This document shows, one piece after another, positions 8,461 to 16,811 of a stretch of 52,081 nucleotides of DNA. The translations under genes and the position numbers were made by a program. Within the stretch, counting starts at the first letter, position 1, and every line of letters starts with the position of its first letter. The notes under the pieces are model-generated. The model made no database searches. It was not told the DNA's origin and worked only from the letters and a program-made list of their open reading frames with translations. Origin of the DNA: an uncultured Prevotellaceae bacterium (lineage in GTDB: Bacteria; Bacteroidota; Bacteroidia; Bacteroidales; Muribaculaceae); assembly GCA_900318255.1 (NCBI GenBank), contig ONJX01000043.1, positions 1 to 52,081 on the forward strand. The letters run 5' to 3'.

Positions 8461-8931
8461 ATGAAGAAATTTCTTGCAATAGCAATAGTGGCATTGATGG
8501 GAATTGCCACGGCATCGGCTCAAAAGGGGCAGATGGCTGTGGGTGGCAACCTGCTCTATGGCACCGAGATCAACTCGGTGGGCTTGGGAGCGAAGTTCCA
8601 GTATGGCATCCTCGACCACCTGCGTGGCGAGGCGTCGTTCAACTACTATTTCCAGAACAAAGGCTTCAGGATGTGGGACTTGAATGCCAATGCCCATTAC
8701 GTGTTTGACATCACCGAGAGGTTCCATGCCTATCCACTTGCCGGTCTCACGGTGGTGAACAAGAGCTATGCCGATGTTGACGACTCCATCACCCGTTTTG
8801 GTCTGAACCTGGGTGGCGGTTGTGAGTTTGACGTGACACCGAGATGGAGGGTGAATGCCGAGTTCAAATACTCCATCGTGAGCACCATCGACCAGGCGGT
8901 GTTTGGTGTGGGTGCTGTATATAAATTTTAG
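8461..8931 (+). CDS. Small outer-membrane beta-barrel protein
   Basis: 156 residues with a clear signal peptide (MKKFLAIAIVALMGIATASAQ). The rest consists of alternating amphipathic strands rich in Gly and aromatics (GGNLLYGTEI, GLGAKFQYGI, ASFNYYFQN, WRVNAEFKYSI) and ends in VGAVYKF, a terminal aromatic typical of outer-membrane barrels. It fits the OMP_b-brl / porin-family small barrels (probably eight strands). No function can be assigned. It lies 72 bp after ffh and 108 bp before the thioredoxin-fold gene. Confidence 0.85.
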   Translation: MKKFLAIAIVALMGIATASAQKGQMAVGGNLLYGTEINSVGLGAKFQYGILDHLRGEASFNYYFQNKGFRMWDLNANAHYVFDITERFHAYPLAGLTVVNKSYADVDDSITRFGLNLGGGCEFDVTPRWRVNAEFKYSIVSTIDQAVFGVGAVYKF

Positions 8932-9039
8932 ACCTACTCGCCAGGTGCGTAGTTAAATGTAAACGATGCGCGCACTGGTGGTGCCTATTAATTGTGGACC
9001 AACGTGTTTGGTCTGTTAAGTTGAAGAAAAGATTTAAGA

Positions 9040-9522
9040 ATGAAAAAATTGTTATTTACAATGGCAACTCTGGCTGTTGTGATGTTGTTCACGTCGGCCA
9101 GCAGCAACAATGGCAAGGGTGGCATCGTGGGCACTCAGGCTGGCGACTTCACCATCAGCAATGCACAAGGCGTGCAGTCGCTCAAGCAGCTGCGCGGCAG
9201 CTATGTGCTGCTCACACTCTGGTCCTCGGCCGATGTGGTCTCCCGGCTTGACAACATCAGGTGCGACCGCTATTGTGCCGAGAATGATGATGTGGTGCCG
9301 CTGTCGGTGAATTTTGACCGCAGCCGGTTGCTCTTTGACGAGCTCGTGGCTGCCGACAGCCTCAACGCCTCGTCGCAGTATTTTTGTGAGCGGCAAGACC
9401 GTGCAATCTTCGAGAAGAAGTGGGGGGCTGCTCAGCAGTACAACAGCTATCTCATCAACCCGTCGGGGGCGGTGATTGCCGTCAACCCCACCAACCAAGA
9501 TCTTAATCGCCTCGTCAAATGA
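9040..9522 (+). CDS. Exported thioredoxin-fold protein lacking the CXXC motif
   Basis: 160 residues with a signal peptide (MKKLLFTMATLAVVMLFTSAS). The middle reads like a TlpA/AhpC-type thioredoxin fold: GDFTISNAQG (strand), LRGSYVLLTLWSSADVVSR where redox-active relatives have FWASWCGPCR, then VVPLSVNFD and a late SYLINPSGAVIAVNP strand-turn that matches the cis-Pro / beta-hairpin region. Both active-site cysteines are absent (SSADVV), so it should not be a disulfide reductase; a binding or structural role is more likely. The remaining cysteines are not in a CXXC arrangement. Its stop codon is inside an intrinsic terminator. Confidence 0.72.
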   Translation: MKKLLFTMATLAVVMLFTSASSNNGKGGIVGTQAGDFTISNAQGVQSLKQLRGSYVLLTLWSSADVVSRLDNIRCDRYCAENDDVVPLSVNFDRSRLLFDELVAADSLNASSQYFCERQDRAIFEKKWGAAQQYNSYLINPSGAVIAVNPTNQDLNRLVK

Positions 9523-9539
9523 TTGAGGCGATTTTTTTG
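9505..9539 (+). terminator. Intrinsic terminator overlapping the end of the thioredoxin-fold gene
   Basis: Stem AATCGCCTC (9505-9513) / GAGGCGATT (9525-9533) followed by a run of T. The gene's final codons and stop lie in the left arm and loop. Confidence 0.88.
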
Positions 9540-9559
9540 TCTCTTTCCTATTCCAATGG

Positions 9560-9897
9560 CAGAATCCACTTAATAAAAAACGGCGAAATAACTATTCAGA
9601 GATTGCGTCGAAGGCGCTAAAAGCCTCGATAGAGGCTATTTGTGAGAAGACCATGCACATGGTATGTCGATTGAAGTTGGGTCTCCAACTCGCCTAGCAT
9701 CTTCGGCGCTCACTGTGAGTCAACCTAAACGCATTAGAATCGCTGAACACTTACATTGATTTTCAGTGGCTAAAAATTAGTTTAATTCGCCTAATTCGCC
9801 GTTTTTTTATTCTTAAAAGTGAGTTCTGGGCAGAGTGGCTAAAAATTAGTTTAATTCGCCTAATTCGCCGTTTTTTTATTCTTAAAAGTGGACTCTG
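9560..9897. mobile_element. MITE-like non-coding block with imperfect terminal inverted repeats
   Basis: Left end CAGAATCCACTT then AATAAAAAACGGCGAA; right end, reverse-complemented, CAGAGTCCACTT then (with a 5-bp insertion) AATAAAAAAACGGCGAA. That is about 30 bp of matching inverted ends around 338 bp with no credible gene. The inside holds small hairpins (AGCCTC gata GAGGCT at 9622-9637; CCATG ca CATGG). The right end is partly duplicated (see 9765-9902). The end sequence GAGTCCACTT recurs at 51293. No transposase and no clear target duplication are seen, so this is a proposal. Confidence 0.5.
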
Positions 9898-9902
9898 GGC
9901 AG
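9765..9902. repeat. Two 69-bp tandem repeats
   Basis: Units 9765-9833 and 9834-9902 differ at three positions near their 3' ends (GAGTTC against GGACTC). Each contains AATTCGCCTAATTCGCC followed by a run of seven T. This is a duplication of the right end of the MITE-like block. Confidence 0.9.
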
Positions 9903-10078
9903 TGAAAAACGGCGGTGTGCGTTTTCTTTGCGGCCTTATGTGCATTTTGCCTCCCGCCGTGGAGTGTGAGTTCAGTGAAACGGCTGTTTTAATCGTCGAT
10001 TAGCCGCCTGACATCAATATTTTTCATGCAATCGTTTATTTTAACAATGAAAAATTAGCATAATTCAAAAAAAATTCG

Positions 10079-10086
10079 TTTCTTTG
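10079..10086 (+). promoter_or_regulatory. Possible -7 box of the SusC operon
   Basis: TTTCTTTG followed by CACC; one base off TAnnTTTG, with no good -33 element. It would give a leader of about 200 nt (10093-10292), long for this group and a possible site of leader-level control. I see no recognisable riboswitch or hairpin-terminator in that leader. Confidence 0.35.
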
Positions 10087-10292
10087 CACCTTAAATAAAT
10101 AGCATTTTAGCCCTTTGGTAGGTTGAAGATGCGCCGCACACCTTCTTTGCTCTCTTGTTTTTCAATCAATTAAAGGGTTATAGATGGTGAAAATTTGTGG
10201 TCTTTTCTAATATCTTGTAATTAACTTTCTAAGCGGCTTGTTATTGCTAGAGACATGAAATTTTAATCTAATATAATTATTAATTTTTTTCA

Positions 10293-13200
10293 ATGCTTAT
10301 GAGTCTTAAAAAACTTTTATTGCTGACGGTTGCAATATTGGTGTCTCTCACCTCGAGCGCACAGTTCAAGGTGACAGGTGTCGTTATTTCGGCCGAGGAC
10401 AATGAACCCGTTATTGGTGCTCATGTGAAGGAAAAAGCAAAACCCAGCAATGGTACATCTACCGACATTGACGGTAAATTCACTCTCACCGTTGCTTCTG
10501 CCAAGAGCCACATCATTGTGAGCTCGGTGGGTCTTGCCGATGCCGATGTACAGGTTACCTCGGGTGAGATGAAGATTGTTTTGACTACCGACGAGAAGAC
10601 TACTCTTCAAGAGGTGGTTGTGACAGGTTATCAAAACGTTGACAAGCGCCTCTTTACCGGTGCCACCACAAGCATCAAGGCCGACAAGGCCAAGCTCGAT
10701 GGTGTGGCCGATGTGTCGCGTGCCCTTGAGGGACGTGCCGCCGGTGTGAGTGTGCAGAACGTGTCGGGTACCTTTGGTACCGCTCCCAAGATCCGCGTGC
10801 GCGGTGCTACCTCTATCTACGGTAGCAGCAAGCCTCTGTGGGTTGTTGACGGTGTGATTCTGGAGGACAACGTTGAGCTCGATGCCGACGCCCTCTCGAG
10901 TGGTGACGCCACTACCCTTATCGCTAGCGCCATTGCCGGTATCAACGCCGACGATATCGAGAGCTTCCAGATTCTTAAGGACGGTTCGGCAACATCAATC
11001 TATGGTGCTCGCGCCATGGCTGGTGTGATTGTCGTTACTACCAAGCAAGGTCGCTCAGGATCGGCAAGTATCAACTACACCGGCGAGTTCACCTATCGCT
11101 TGAAACCCATGTACCGCGAGTTCAACATCAGTAACTCTCAGGAGCAGATGGGTATCTACAAGGAGCTCGAGGCCAAGGGATGGCTCAGCTTTGCCAGCCT
11201 TGCCAACTCGTCGAGCTCGGGTATCTATGGTACCATGTATAAACTCATGGACCAGTACGACCCCGCCACTGGTTTCGGCTTGCAAAACACCCTCGCTGCC
11301 AAGAACGCCTATCTGCGTCAGGCAGAGTTCCGTAACACCGACTGGTTTGACCTGTTGTTTAACAGCAACGTGTCGCAAAACCACGCTGTTTCTATCTCGG
11401 GTGGTACCGACCGCGCTCGCTTCTATACCTCGGCATCAATCATGTATGACCCAGGATGGACCAAGCAGAGCGAGGTGCAGCGCTACACCTTCAACGCCAA
11501 CGCCAGCTACGACCTGTCGAAGACCTTGACCATCAAGCTCTTGACCAGCGACAGCTACCGCAAGCAGCGCGCTCCAGGTACACTGAGCCAGGACGTTGAC
11601 GTGGTGAACGGTGTGTATAGCCGCAGCTTCGATATCAACCCCTATAGCTATGCGTTGAACACCTCTCGCGTTGCCGACCCCAATGCAAACTACACTCGTA
11701 ACTATGCACCATTCAATATCTTCCACGAGCTTGAGCAGAACTACATCGACCTCGGTGTTACCGACCTCAAGTTCCAGGGCGAGCTCACTTGGAAGCCTAT
11801 CCGTGGTCTTGAACTCAAGGGTCTGGCATCTTACCGCTACAACACCAGCACCACCAACCACTATGTGAAGGACGACTCTAACCAGGCTAACGCCTATCGT
11901 GCTGGTATCGATCCCGAGAATGCCACGGTTCGTGCTTCTAACACCTATCTCTATACCGACCCCGATATTGAGAGTGCACTGCCCGAGACAGTTCTTCCCA
12001 AGGGAGGTATCCTGTTCCACGACGTGAACTCCATGTCGCAGCTCGACCTGCGTGCTCAGGCACAATACAACAAGTCGTTCAACGACACTCACTTGATTAA
12101 CCTGCTCGCCGGTTATGAGCTCAGCAAGATTGAGCGTCACGCCGAGAGCTTCGAGGGCTGGGGCATCGTTTATGAGAACGGCAACATCCCATTCCTCAAC
12201 TACAAGCTCTTCAAGCAGCAAATCGAGGAGAACCACAACTACTACAGCGAGGCCTGGCGTTATGGCCGCAACATGGCCTACTATGCTATGGGTAGCTACT
12301 CTTACGCTGGTCGCTACATCCTCACCGGAACATTCCGCTATGAGGGTTCTAACAAGCTCGGTAAGGCCAAGAAGAGCCGCTGGCTCCCCACTTGGAACGT
12401 TTCGGCTGCTTGGAACGCCAGCGAGGAGAACTTCTTCCGCAATGCCGACTTTAACAAGAATGGCATCTGGACCTATGCTAAGCTGCGTCTGTCTTACTCG
12501 CTGACCGCCGACGCCGGTCCTGCAAGCGTGTCTAACGCACTCCCCATCTACTATCCTAGCAAGCCTTGGCGCCTGCTGCCCGAGGATGCCGAGATGGACC
12601 TCTACATGGCCAACATCGCCAACGAGGAACTCACCTACGAGAAGAAGCATGAGTTTGACGTGGGTGTTGACCTTGGTTTCTACAACAACCGCATCAACCT
12701 CGTCTTTGACTGGTACAAGCGTAACAACTTCGACCTGATTGGTCGCGTCTATACCGAGGGTGTGGGTGGTGTCACCAGCAAGATGGCCAACGTGGCATCT
12801 ATGGCGTCGCATGGTGTTGAGTTCACTCTTTCTACTCGCAACATCGAGGCTATCAAGCCCGGCGACTTCGAGTGGAGCACCGACTTTACTTTCTCTTATG
12901 CCAAGAACAAGATTACCGACCTCGTGTCGCGTAGCCGCATCATCGACCTCGTGCCAGGTACTGGTTTCGCTCTCCAGGGCTATCCCGTGCGTGCCATCTT
13001 CTCTATTCCTTTCGCAGGTCTTAATGAAGAGGGTCTTCCCACATTCTATGATGAGAATGGCGACATCACTGTTGGTGGCATCTACTTCCAGCAGTTCGAC
13101 AACCTCGACTTCCTCAAGTATGAGGGTCCTGTAGATCCTCTCTACACTGGTGGTCTGGGCAACAACCTCAGCTGGAAGGGCTTCCACCTGAACCTGTTCT

Positions 13201-13658
13201 TGACCTACTCGTTTGGCAACAAGCTGCGCTTGCCAGCAGAGTTCTCTTATGCTTATGGCGACATGACAGCCAGCTCACGCGACATGAAGAACCGCTGGGT
13301 TGTGCCTGGAGATGAGGCTCACACCAACATCCCCGCCATCGCCTCTACCCGTCAGTACATGAACTGGACAGGTACTGAGCTCAGCGTTGCCTATAGCTCT
13401 TATAACTATAGCACCGTGCGCATCGCCAAGGGCGACTTCATTCGCCTCAAAGAGGTGTCTCTTACCTACGACCTTCCTGCCAAGGTGCTCAAGGCTCTGC
13501 GCCTGAACACTGCATCGGTTAAGCTCAGCACTACCAACCTGTGCTTGCTCTATGCCGACAAGAAACTCAATGGCCAAGACCCAGAGTTCTTCAACTCGGG
13601 TGGTGTGGCAGCTCCCACTCCCAAGCAGTTCACTCTCACAGTGCGCCTGGGTCTGTAA
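10293..13658 (+). CDS. SusC/RagA-type TonB-dependent outer-membrane transporter
   Basis: The 1121-residue outer-membrane channel of a SusCD pair, which imports an oligomeric nutrient using TonB energy. A signal peptide (to about SSAQ, residue 23) is followed by a CarboxypepD_reg-like domain (25-105), the junction TTLQEVVVTGYQ, and a plug domain with the SusC signatures SIYGSSKPLWVVDGV and ILKDGSATSIYGARA. A large beta barrel follows, ending in QFTLTVRLGL. ATGs at 10293 and 10299 are both possible starts. It leads an operon with SusD (53-bp gap), a metallohydrolase lipoprotein and a DUF4302 lipoprotein. No sigma/anti-sigma or hybrid two-component regulator lies next to it. The substrate cannot be read from sequence; the peptidase-like partner hints at peptides rather than glycans. 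Confidence 0.95.
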   Translation: MLMSLKKLLLLTVAILVSLTSSAQFKVTGVVISAEDNEPVIGAHVKEKAKPSNGTSTDIDGKFTLTVASAKSHIIVSSVGLADADVQVTSGEMKIVLTTDEKTTLQEVVVTGYQNVDKRLFTGATTSIKADKAKLDGVADVSRALEGRAAGVSVQNVSGTFGTAPKIRVRGATSIYGSSKPLWVVDGVILEDNVELDADALSSGDATTLIASAIAGINADDIESFQILKDGSATSIYGARAMAGVIVVTTKQGRSGSASINYTGEFTYRLKPMYREFNISNSQEQMGIYKELEAKGWLSFASLANSSSSGIYGTMYKLMDQYDPATGFGLQNTLAAKNAYLRQAEFRNTDWFDLLFNSNVSQNHAVSISGGTDRARFYTSASIMYDPGWTKQSEVQRYTFNANASYDLSKTLTIKLLTSDSYRKQRAPGTLSQDVDVVNGVYSRSFDINPYSYALNTSRVADPNANYTRNYAPFNIFHELEQNYIDLGVTDLKFQGELTWKPIRGLELKGLASYRYNTSTTNHYVKDDSNQANAYRAGIDPENATVRASNTYLYTDPDIESALPETVLPKGGILFHDVNSMSQLDLRAQAQYNKSFNDTHLINLLAGYELSKIERHAESFEGWGIVYENGNIPFLNYKLFKQQIEENHNYYSEAWRYGRNMAYYAMGSYSYAGRYILTGTFRYEGSNKLGKAKKSRWLPTWNVSAAWNASEENFFRNADFNKNGIWTYAKLRLSYSLTADAGPASVSNALPIYYPSKPWRLLPEDAEMDLYMANIANEELTYEKKHEFDVGVDLGFYNNRINLVFDWYKRNNFDLIGRVYTEGVGGVTSKMANVASMASHGVEFTLSTRNIEAIKPGDFEWSTDFTFSYAKNKITDLVSRSRIIDLVPGTGFALQGYPVRAIFSIPFAGLNEEGLPTFYDENGDITVGGIYFQQFDNLDFLKYEGPVDPLYTGGLGNNLSWKGFHLNLFLTYSFGNKLRLPAEFSYAYGDMTASSRDMKNRWVVPGDEAHTNIPAIASTRQYMNWTGTELSVAYSSYNYSTVRIAKGDFIRLKEVSLTYDLPAKVLKALRLNTASVKLSTTNLCLLYADKKLNGQDPEFFNSGGVAAPTPKQFTLTVRLGL

Positions 13659-13711
13659 TATATATAATAGGTGAAAGTTAAATATAAACTTAAACTAAAA
13701 ATTATAGATAT

Positions 13712-15517
13712 ATGAAATTAAGATATTTTATAATGGCTGGTGTAGCACTCGTGGGAATGTCGTCGTGTAGCGACTTCCTCGACAAGCCTAGCGACACACG
13801 TGTTACTCTCACTAACACCGAGCAGCTGCGCATGTTGATGACAAGTGCTTATCCAACCTGTAACTACGAATGGATTTGTGAGTTGTCAACCGATAACTTT
13901 ATCGACAACAACTCGCCTAGCGTTGACGGAGTTCGTTACAACCTGAACTCTTACAGCCGCAACGACGACGAGACTTTTGCCTGGGAAGACATCCGCAGCG
14001 CATCAGATACCGATTCGCCATCCGACCTTTGGGAGTCCTACTACTACTCTATCGCCACTTGCAACCATGTGCTCGATAAAGTAGCGGAGTTTGAGGCTGC
14101 TGGCGAGAACAGCGCCAAGCTGCAAGCTGTAAAGGGCGAGGCCCTCGTTACACGTGCCTATTGCCACTTTATGCTGGCTAACCTCTTCTGCATGCCCTAT
14201 CGTGGCCCAGAACTCAGCGCGCAAGACCCTGGCATTCCTTATACCACCGAGCCTGAGACCACTGTGAAGCCTCACTACGAGCGTGGCAATCTTGCCGATA
14301 CCTACGACAAGATTCAGGCCGACCTCGAGGCTGGCTTGCCACTGATTGATGATGCTATCTATGAGATTCCCAAGTATCACTTCAACAAGCAGGCTGCTTA
14401 TGCCTTTGCTTCACGTTTCTACCTGTTTAAGCGCGATTATGAGAAGGTGCTTGAGTGCTGCAACATAGTGTTTGGTGGAGCCGATGCCGACCCCATGCCA
14501 TTCATGAGTGACATCTGGGCACAGACCAACCTTAACTATGCACATGAGATGAATCGTTACTATGTGAACCCAATTCATCAGCGCAACTTCATCTTAATCC
14601 CCACCTATTCACGCTTGCAGCGCTACTTAGGTAGCGGCACACGCTACGGCATAGGCCGCGACGGCATGCGTGCCTCCTTCCAGGGCCCTGGCCCAACTTG
14701 GGAACGCTGCCGCTACCAGATTACTTCACTTGGATGGACATTCTCGTGCCACCCTTGCCACAAAGGTATGTTTCTTAATGGACGTGCAGAGTATGGCGTG
14801 TGGTTTGGTGCAGCTGCTGGCGAGCAGTTTGAATATACCGACAAGATTGCCGGCATTGGCTACGCACACCAGGTGCTTGCCGAGTTCACTGGCGAGGAGG
14901 TGCTCCTCAACCGTGCCGAGGCTAAGCTCTTCTTGGGCGACATCGACGGTTGCATTGCCGACCTGGGCGTGTGGGACGCTGCTCACCGCAACACTCCCGA
15001 AGTGAATGAGAACACACCTATGGACCCCTGGAGCAAGGAGATTGTGTGGAAATTCTACACCAAGGCTAAAGAGAAATTCCTGCGCAACAGTCGCCCAGAG
15101 CGTCGTGAAATCGTGGGCAACAAGCTCAACGACTCTATCTACTTTGGTATCGCTAAGCCTATGTATATCGACATCGTGTGTCCCAGCACCAAGTATCACC
15201 TCACCGATGATATTGAGCCTTACATGCAGTGCATCCAGCACTTCCGCCGCTTTGAGTTCGTTTGCCGTGGCATGCGTTGGTTCGACATCAAGCGCCTGGG
15301 CATCAGCTATAAGCATGTCATTGGCAAGGATGCTCGCGTTGAGACCCTCAATGCTAACATTGCCAATGGTGAGCTCGACCGCCGCTTAGCATTCCAAATC
15401 CCTAACGAGATTATTGCTGCCGGTATCGACAAGAATGAGCGCCGAGAGCCTCAATTGACCACTCCACAAGCGTCGCCCAGGGTTGTTACTAACTTGATAG
15501 TTCCTTCTAATGAATAA
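13712..15517 (+). CDS. SusD/RagB-type substrate-binding lipoprotein
   Basis: The surface lid lipoprotein that pairs with the SusC channel. 601 residues; lipobox VGMSSC with the lipid-bearing Cys at 19, followed by SDFLDKPSD, a common SusD opening. The helical TPR-like core and the C-terminal segment with RMGLRWFDIKRLG-like (CRGMRWFDIKRLG) and FQIPNEIIAAG are family-typical. It directly follows susC in the usual order, and only 15 bp separate it from the metallohydrolase gene. Confidence 0.95.
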   Translation: MKLRYFIMAGVALVGMSSCSDFLDKPSDTRVTLTNTEQLRMLMTSAYPTCNYEWICELSTDNFIDNNSPSVDGVRYNLNSYSRNDDETFAWEDIRSASDTDSPSDLWESYYYSIATCNHVLDKVAEFEAAGENSAKLQAVKGEALVTRAYCHFMLANLFCMPYRGPELSAQDPGIPYTTEPETTVKPHYERGNLADTYDKIQADLEAGLPLIDDAIYEIPKYHFNKQAAYAFASRFYLFKRDYEKVLECCNIVFGGADADPMPFMSDIWAQTNLNYAHEMNRYYVNPIHQRNFILIPTYSRLQRYLGSGTRYGIGRDGMRASFQGPGPTWERCRYQITSLGWTFSCHPCHKGMFLNGRAEYGVWFGAAAGEQFEYTDKIAGIGYAHQVLAEFTGEEVLLNRAEAKLFLGDIDGCIADLGVWDAAHRNTPEVNENTPMDPWSKEIVWKFYTKAKEKFLRNSRPERREIVGNKLNDSIYFGIAKPMYIDIVCPSTKYHLTDDIEPYMQCIQHFRRFEFVCRGMRWFDIKRLGISYKHVIGKDARVETLNANIANGELDRRLAFQIPNEIIAAGIDKNERREPQLTTPQASPRVVTNLIVPSNE

Positions 15518-15532
15518 TACAACTTTACCGCT

Positions 15533-16783
15533 ATGAAGAAATATTTTAAATATATCAGTGCCTTTGCACTTGTGGCTGTGGCGGCGATGTCGCTCTCCTC
15601 GTGTGGCGAGAAGGGACTCGGTGAAACCATCTTCCCCGACGTTACCGACGAACTCGACCCCAATAGCTACACCTACAATTTTGACAAGTGGCTTAAGGAG
15701 AATTATCTTGATGTCTATAACTTGGAGTTCCAGTACAAGCTACAAGACAACGAGACCAATATGAACTACAACCTTGAGCCAGCAACACTTAGCAATGCCA
15801 TCGATATTGCCGTGCTCACCAAGTACATGTGGTTTGATGTGTATGAGCAAGTGTCGGGCAGCAAGGAGTTTGTTAGGGCCAATGGTCCACGCATCATCAT
15901 GCTTGTGGGGTCATCGGCTATCGACCCGCAGACCCATACCGAGACCGTGGGTCTTGCTGAGGGTGGCATCAAGGTGACTCTGCTCAAGGTCAACAGCATG
16001 AATCCACTCAACATTTATGCTATGAACAAAGAGTATTTCCACACTATGCACCACGAGTTCACTCACATCTTGCACCAAGCCAAGAGCATCCCTCGTGAGT
16101 TCCAGCTCCTATCGCTAGGACGTTACGATGTCGTCAACTGGGAAGCAAGAGACGAGCGTGTGGTTTATTCTCTTGGTTTTGTCACTAAGTATGCCTCAAG
16201 CGAGATTCGTGAAGACTTCGCCGAGATTGCTGCTAACTATATCACCAAGAGCGATGCCGACTGGGAGCGCATCTGGGAGGCAGCAGGCCGCGGATATGCT
16301 ACCGATGGCGACGAGGAGAGTGGTGACATGAGCGAGCTCAAATACTATTGCTTCTACTACTTCACTAACAACGACGCCACTAACGACGAGAACAAGAAGT
16401 ATGTCGAAGAGAAATATGTTCAGACTCTCGAAGATGGCACACACATCTATCGCAACCAGTACCAGCGCGGTGTGGCTCCTATCACTACCGGCGAGGATGG
16501 CAACAGATATGATGCCAATGGAGCTTTGTGCGACAACGGTGGCTTCGTTCTCGACAAGAACGGCAAGCGCATTCCCATTCAGGTATTTGACGTGGTCGAT
16601 GCCGATGGCGTGGATGGTGTTGCACTGCTCGAGCAGAAAATCAATATCGTGCGCACTTGGTTCAAGGAGCAATGGAATATTGACCTCGATGCTGTGCGCG
16701 CCGAGGTGCAACGACGTGTTTCCACCTTCGACGCCAGCACTCTCGAGTCGCTGCGCCAGCAAGTGTATGGTACCGCTCAGTAA
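15533..16783 (+). CDS. Substrate-import-associated zinc metallohydrolase lipoprotein (TIGR04549-like)
   Basis: 416 residues with a lipobox (LSSC, Cys24). The zinc motif HEFTH sits near residues 174-178 in HHEFTHILHQ, with a downstream acidic stretch EDFAEIAANYI that could supply the third ligand. The layout matches the HExxH lipoprotein family repeatedly found beside SusCD pairs. The likely role is hydrolysis, perhaps proteolysis, of the ligand at the cell surface before import; this is inference from motif and position. It is translated 15 bp after susD and 28 bp before the DUF4302 gene. Confidence 0.88.
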   Translation: MKKYFKYISAFALVAVAAMSLSSCGEKGLGETIFPDVTDELDPNSYTYNFDKWLKENYLDVYNLEFQYKLQDNETNMNYNLEPATLSNAIDIAVLTKYMWFDVYEQVSGSKEFVRANGPRIIMLVGSSAIDPQTHTETVGLAEGGIKVTLLKVNSMNPLNIYAMNKEYFHTMHHEFTHILHQAKSIPREFQLLSLGRYDVVNWEARDERVVYSLGFVTKYASSEIREDFAEIAANYITKSDADWERIWEAAGRGYATDGDEESGDMSELKYYCFYYFTNNDATNDENKKYVEEKYVQTLEDGTHIYRNQYQRGVAPITTGEDGNRYDANGALCDNGGFVLDKNGKRIPIQVFDVVDADGVDGVALLEQKINIVRTWFKEQWNIDLDAVRAEVQRRVSTFDASTLESLRQQVYGTAQ

Positions 16784-16811
16784 TGTTTAATCTTAACACA
16801 CATTAGATATT

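Noticed and set aside
10093..10292. Riboswitch in the susC leader
   Set aside because: No recognisable aptamer core or terminator/antiterminator pair could be found by eye.
11436..13187. Long antisense frame (over 580 codons) opposite susC
   Set aside because: It is a by-product of the codon use of susC on the other strand; the composition is Val/Leu/His-rich without domains, and the plus-strand gene is certain.
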